A DNA stretch of 64,000 bases from Phytophthora hibernalis (Eukaryota > Oomycota > Peronosporomycetes > Peronosporales > Peronosporaceae): the NCBI GenBank assembly GCA_012656075.1, contig JAAKBF010000164.1, positions 186,001 to 250,000 of the forward strand, in the 5' to 3' direction. Every line of letters starts with the position of its first letter. The first letter of the stretch is position 1. Below the pieces are notes generated by a model, which searched no databases, was not told where the DNA came from, and worked only from the letters and a program-made list of their open reading frames with translations. Positions 62,368-64,000 of this stretch are shown piece by piece. The translations under genes and the position numbers were made by a program.

Positions 62368-62806
62368 GCGCCGCCCAAGAAGGACTACCCGATCGCGACG
62401 CCGGACGTGTTGACGGAGTACGACGGCATCCTATGGGGAATGCCCACGCGCTTCGGTATGATGCCGGCGCAGGTCAAGGCGTTCTTCGACGGGTTGCGGC
62501 GGTTTGTGGGCTAGGGTGCGCTGATCGGTAAGACGACGGGTATCTTCTTCAGCTGCGGCAGCCAGGGCGGCGGCAACGAGACCACGGCGTTCAACACGGC
62601 GCCGTTCTTCGCGCACCAGGGCATGACGTTCGTGCCGCTCGTGCGCGCGCGCCACTTGCACACACTGGACGAGGTGGTCGGCGGCGGTAAGTGGGGCGCA
62701 GGCACTTACGCCGGTGCGGGCGACCGCCAGCCCACGGAGCGCGAGCTGGGCACGGCCAAGATCCAGGGCGAGCTTCGCCGAGATTGCCAAGAAGCTCTTC
62801 CCGTAG
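62368..62806 (+). pseudogene. WrbA-type NAD(P)H:quinone oxidoreductase remnant
   Basis: The reading frame encodes the middle of a WrbA flavodoxin-like protein: ATPDVLTEYDGILWGMPTRF, GMMPAQVKAFFDGL, then a TAG stop at 62512-62514, then GALIGKTTGIFFSCGSQGGG and NETTAFNTAPFFAHQGMTFV. It ends, after a frame change near 62772, in FAEIAKKLFP and a stop at 62804-62806. WrbA proteins reduce quinones to hydroquinones using FMN. The N-terminal FMN-binding loop is absent and there is an internal stop, so this is a 5'-truncated pseudogene. Confidence 0.82.
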
Positions 62807-62993
62807 ATGGATGTTGTTGAAGGAGTAGAACAGTGATCCACTATCGAAGTCGGAACGAGAACCGTGCTGCAATCCGAATATCATTCTCACGTCAACGCCC
62901 GCAACTTGTTTAGCTCGATTGGAGACACATTGTTGTTTTACGGCTCGGAAAAATAATTATAATATAATAACTACCGGTATATGTAGTATTATA

Positions 62994-63703
62994 TTATTGT
63001 ACCGGCAGATTGGGATCGGTCATCAAATTCGTAGGGTCATAACTTTTTTTCCTGACCGTATTTTTCGATGCGGTTTTCTTTGCGTGAAAATTCGCTAAGG
63101 GATCTTTTATTGTCCAAAAGCGTGTTGCAATATAGCCAATGATAGCGCTGCCTTGGTCATTCAAAAACTTTAATTCGCCAAAAGTCGATTTCATCGTCTT
63201 GTCGCTAGGTAGGGTTGGATATTTTATGACCAGCGACTGCCAATTCTCAAGGATGCACTGAAATCAAGTCTTTTTTCGGAACAAACAGGCGGTCAGTGAC
63301 AGAGGCGGGTGAAAGTAGTCAAAAGCCGTCAAAACCGGCTAAATTAGTTCTGAAAAACGGAATGTAGCGCTCGATGTACGATACTCTGGCAAATAAAATA
63401 ATGTTTGTTTTGTAGTGTAGCCATCCAGGAGTACGATGGCGTCTTTCGTTCTTTCTTATGAGCTCTCCCTGCGAAGTTATGGTACAAAAGGCTAGAGTGG
63501 TACAAAATTATGGGGATTGAGACTCGTGCTTTATCATGCCTAGAGCGTGAAGGAGAGCCCCGATCAAACCTAAACAACTATGATCAAATACGCCTCGGTC
63601 ACAGCAACACAGTGGCTTTTGATTTACTAAAATCGGGCCAGAATTGGTCAACATACAACCATTCTAGTTTATTGTGACCGATCCCAATCTGCCGGTACAA
63701 TAA
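62994..63703. mobile_element. Non-autonomous DNA transposon with perfect TIRs (about 710 bp)
   Basis: The inverted ends TGTACCGGCAGATTGGGATC... (about 28 bp, 62994-63022) and the exact complement at 63675-63703 are identical. The interior has no transposase; short ORFs only. The flanks are AT-rich and the target duplication is ambiguous (AT/TA type). Identical TIRs suggest fairly recent activity. Confidence 0.75.
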
Positions 63704-64000
63704 CGGAATTACTTATTATTTGCTAATCAAGGTTTCCGTAAAATATGAAATTGACCCCGTAATAATACAAAAAATGTGTTCCTCCAACTCTTGTGTACGC
63801 TACCATCTCTTCCCATACTGACTCATTTCCATACAGTATTTAATGATTACAATATCCAGCTACGTAGTTTGATCATTCTCATTGGGAAAAATGAAACAAT
63901 ATCTGCAATATGTATTATTATGTAAAGCTTCGAAAGGTATTGCAGTTACGTATAATTTTTTCTGAGAAACCAGTACAATTTTAAATTTTATTTTCCGAGC
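63704..64000. other. AT-rich end of window, no gene seen
   Basis: Only short, unremarkable ORFs; nothing supported. Confidence 0.5.

Noticed and set aside
1..64000. CRISPR arrays, bacterial operons, ribosome binding sites, rRNA genes
   Set aside because: The window is eukaryotic (introns, oomycete promoter, gypsy elements); no array-like spacing or rRNA sequence is seen.

Overview
The window looks like nuclear DNA of a plant-pathogenic oomycete, most probably Phytophthora or a close relative. The evidence is multi-copy family-3 pectate lyases (PL3), an NPP1-type necrosis-inducing-like protein, an LPMO resembling the oomycete AA17 pectin-cleaving family, short 60-73 nt introns, Ty3/gypsy debris, and an oomycete-style Inr+FPR core promoter (TCATTAATCAATTT-like) in front of each full-length pectate lyase. 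Species cannot be named from sequence alone.

Layout. 1-22.1 kb is a nest of subfamily-A double-domain pectate lyase genes and fragments. An approximately 7.5-7.9 kb block (1-7913) recurs at about 11600-19110, and a further inverted, internally deleted copy runs to 22.12 kb. 22.1-39.8 kb is transposon territory. A decayed plus-strand gypsy element with two LTRs (23.7-29.3 kb) is followed by a decayed minus-strand gypsy pol (33.7-39.4 kb) with an extra RNase H and a chromodomain. A long coiled-coil ORF (30.8-33.4 kb) lies on the opposite strand beyond the end of that pol. 40.6-48.3 kb is a large palindrome with two divergent subfamily-B pectate lyases. 48.5-55.8 kb is a gene-dense stretch: the LPMO, an ankyrin/WW protein, a PA-isochorismatase fusion, a Myb/SANT-like protein and the NLP. 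56.0-60.7 kb is a second palindrome with two divergent, near-identical subfamily-C pectate lyases. 60.8-64 kb holds an Spp2/GPKOW-like splicing protein, a WrbA remnant and a TIR transposon.

How it fits together. The pectate lyases (polygalacturonate cleavage), the LPMO (oxidative pectin attack by analogy with AA17) and the NLP are all predicted secreted proteins acting on the plant cell wall or plasma membrane. The region therefore reads as a pectin-attack and virulence island expanded by tandem and inverted duplication among transposons. Every complete lyase is a signal peptide plus two PL3 domains, both with the expected catalytic residues. The subfamilies differ mainly in the interdomain linker: about 178 aa and acidic in A, about 300 aa and Ser/Thr-rich in B, about 64 aa and Lys-rich in C.

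Caution. Many single-base frameshifts occur, including in ordinary single-copy genes, and most fall in short homopolymer runs. I regard many of them as probable consensus errors, so 'frameshifted' here does not automatically mean 'dead gene'.
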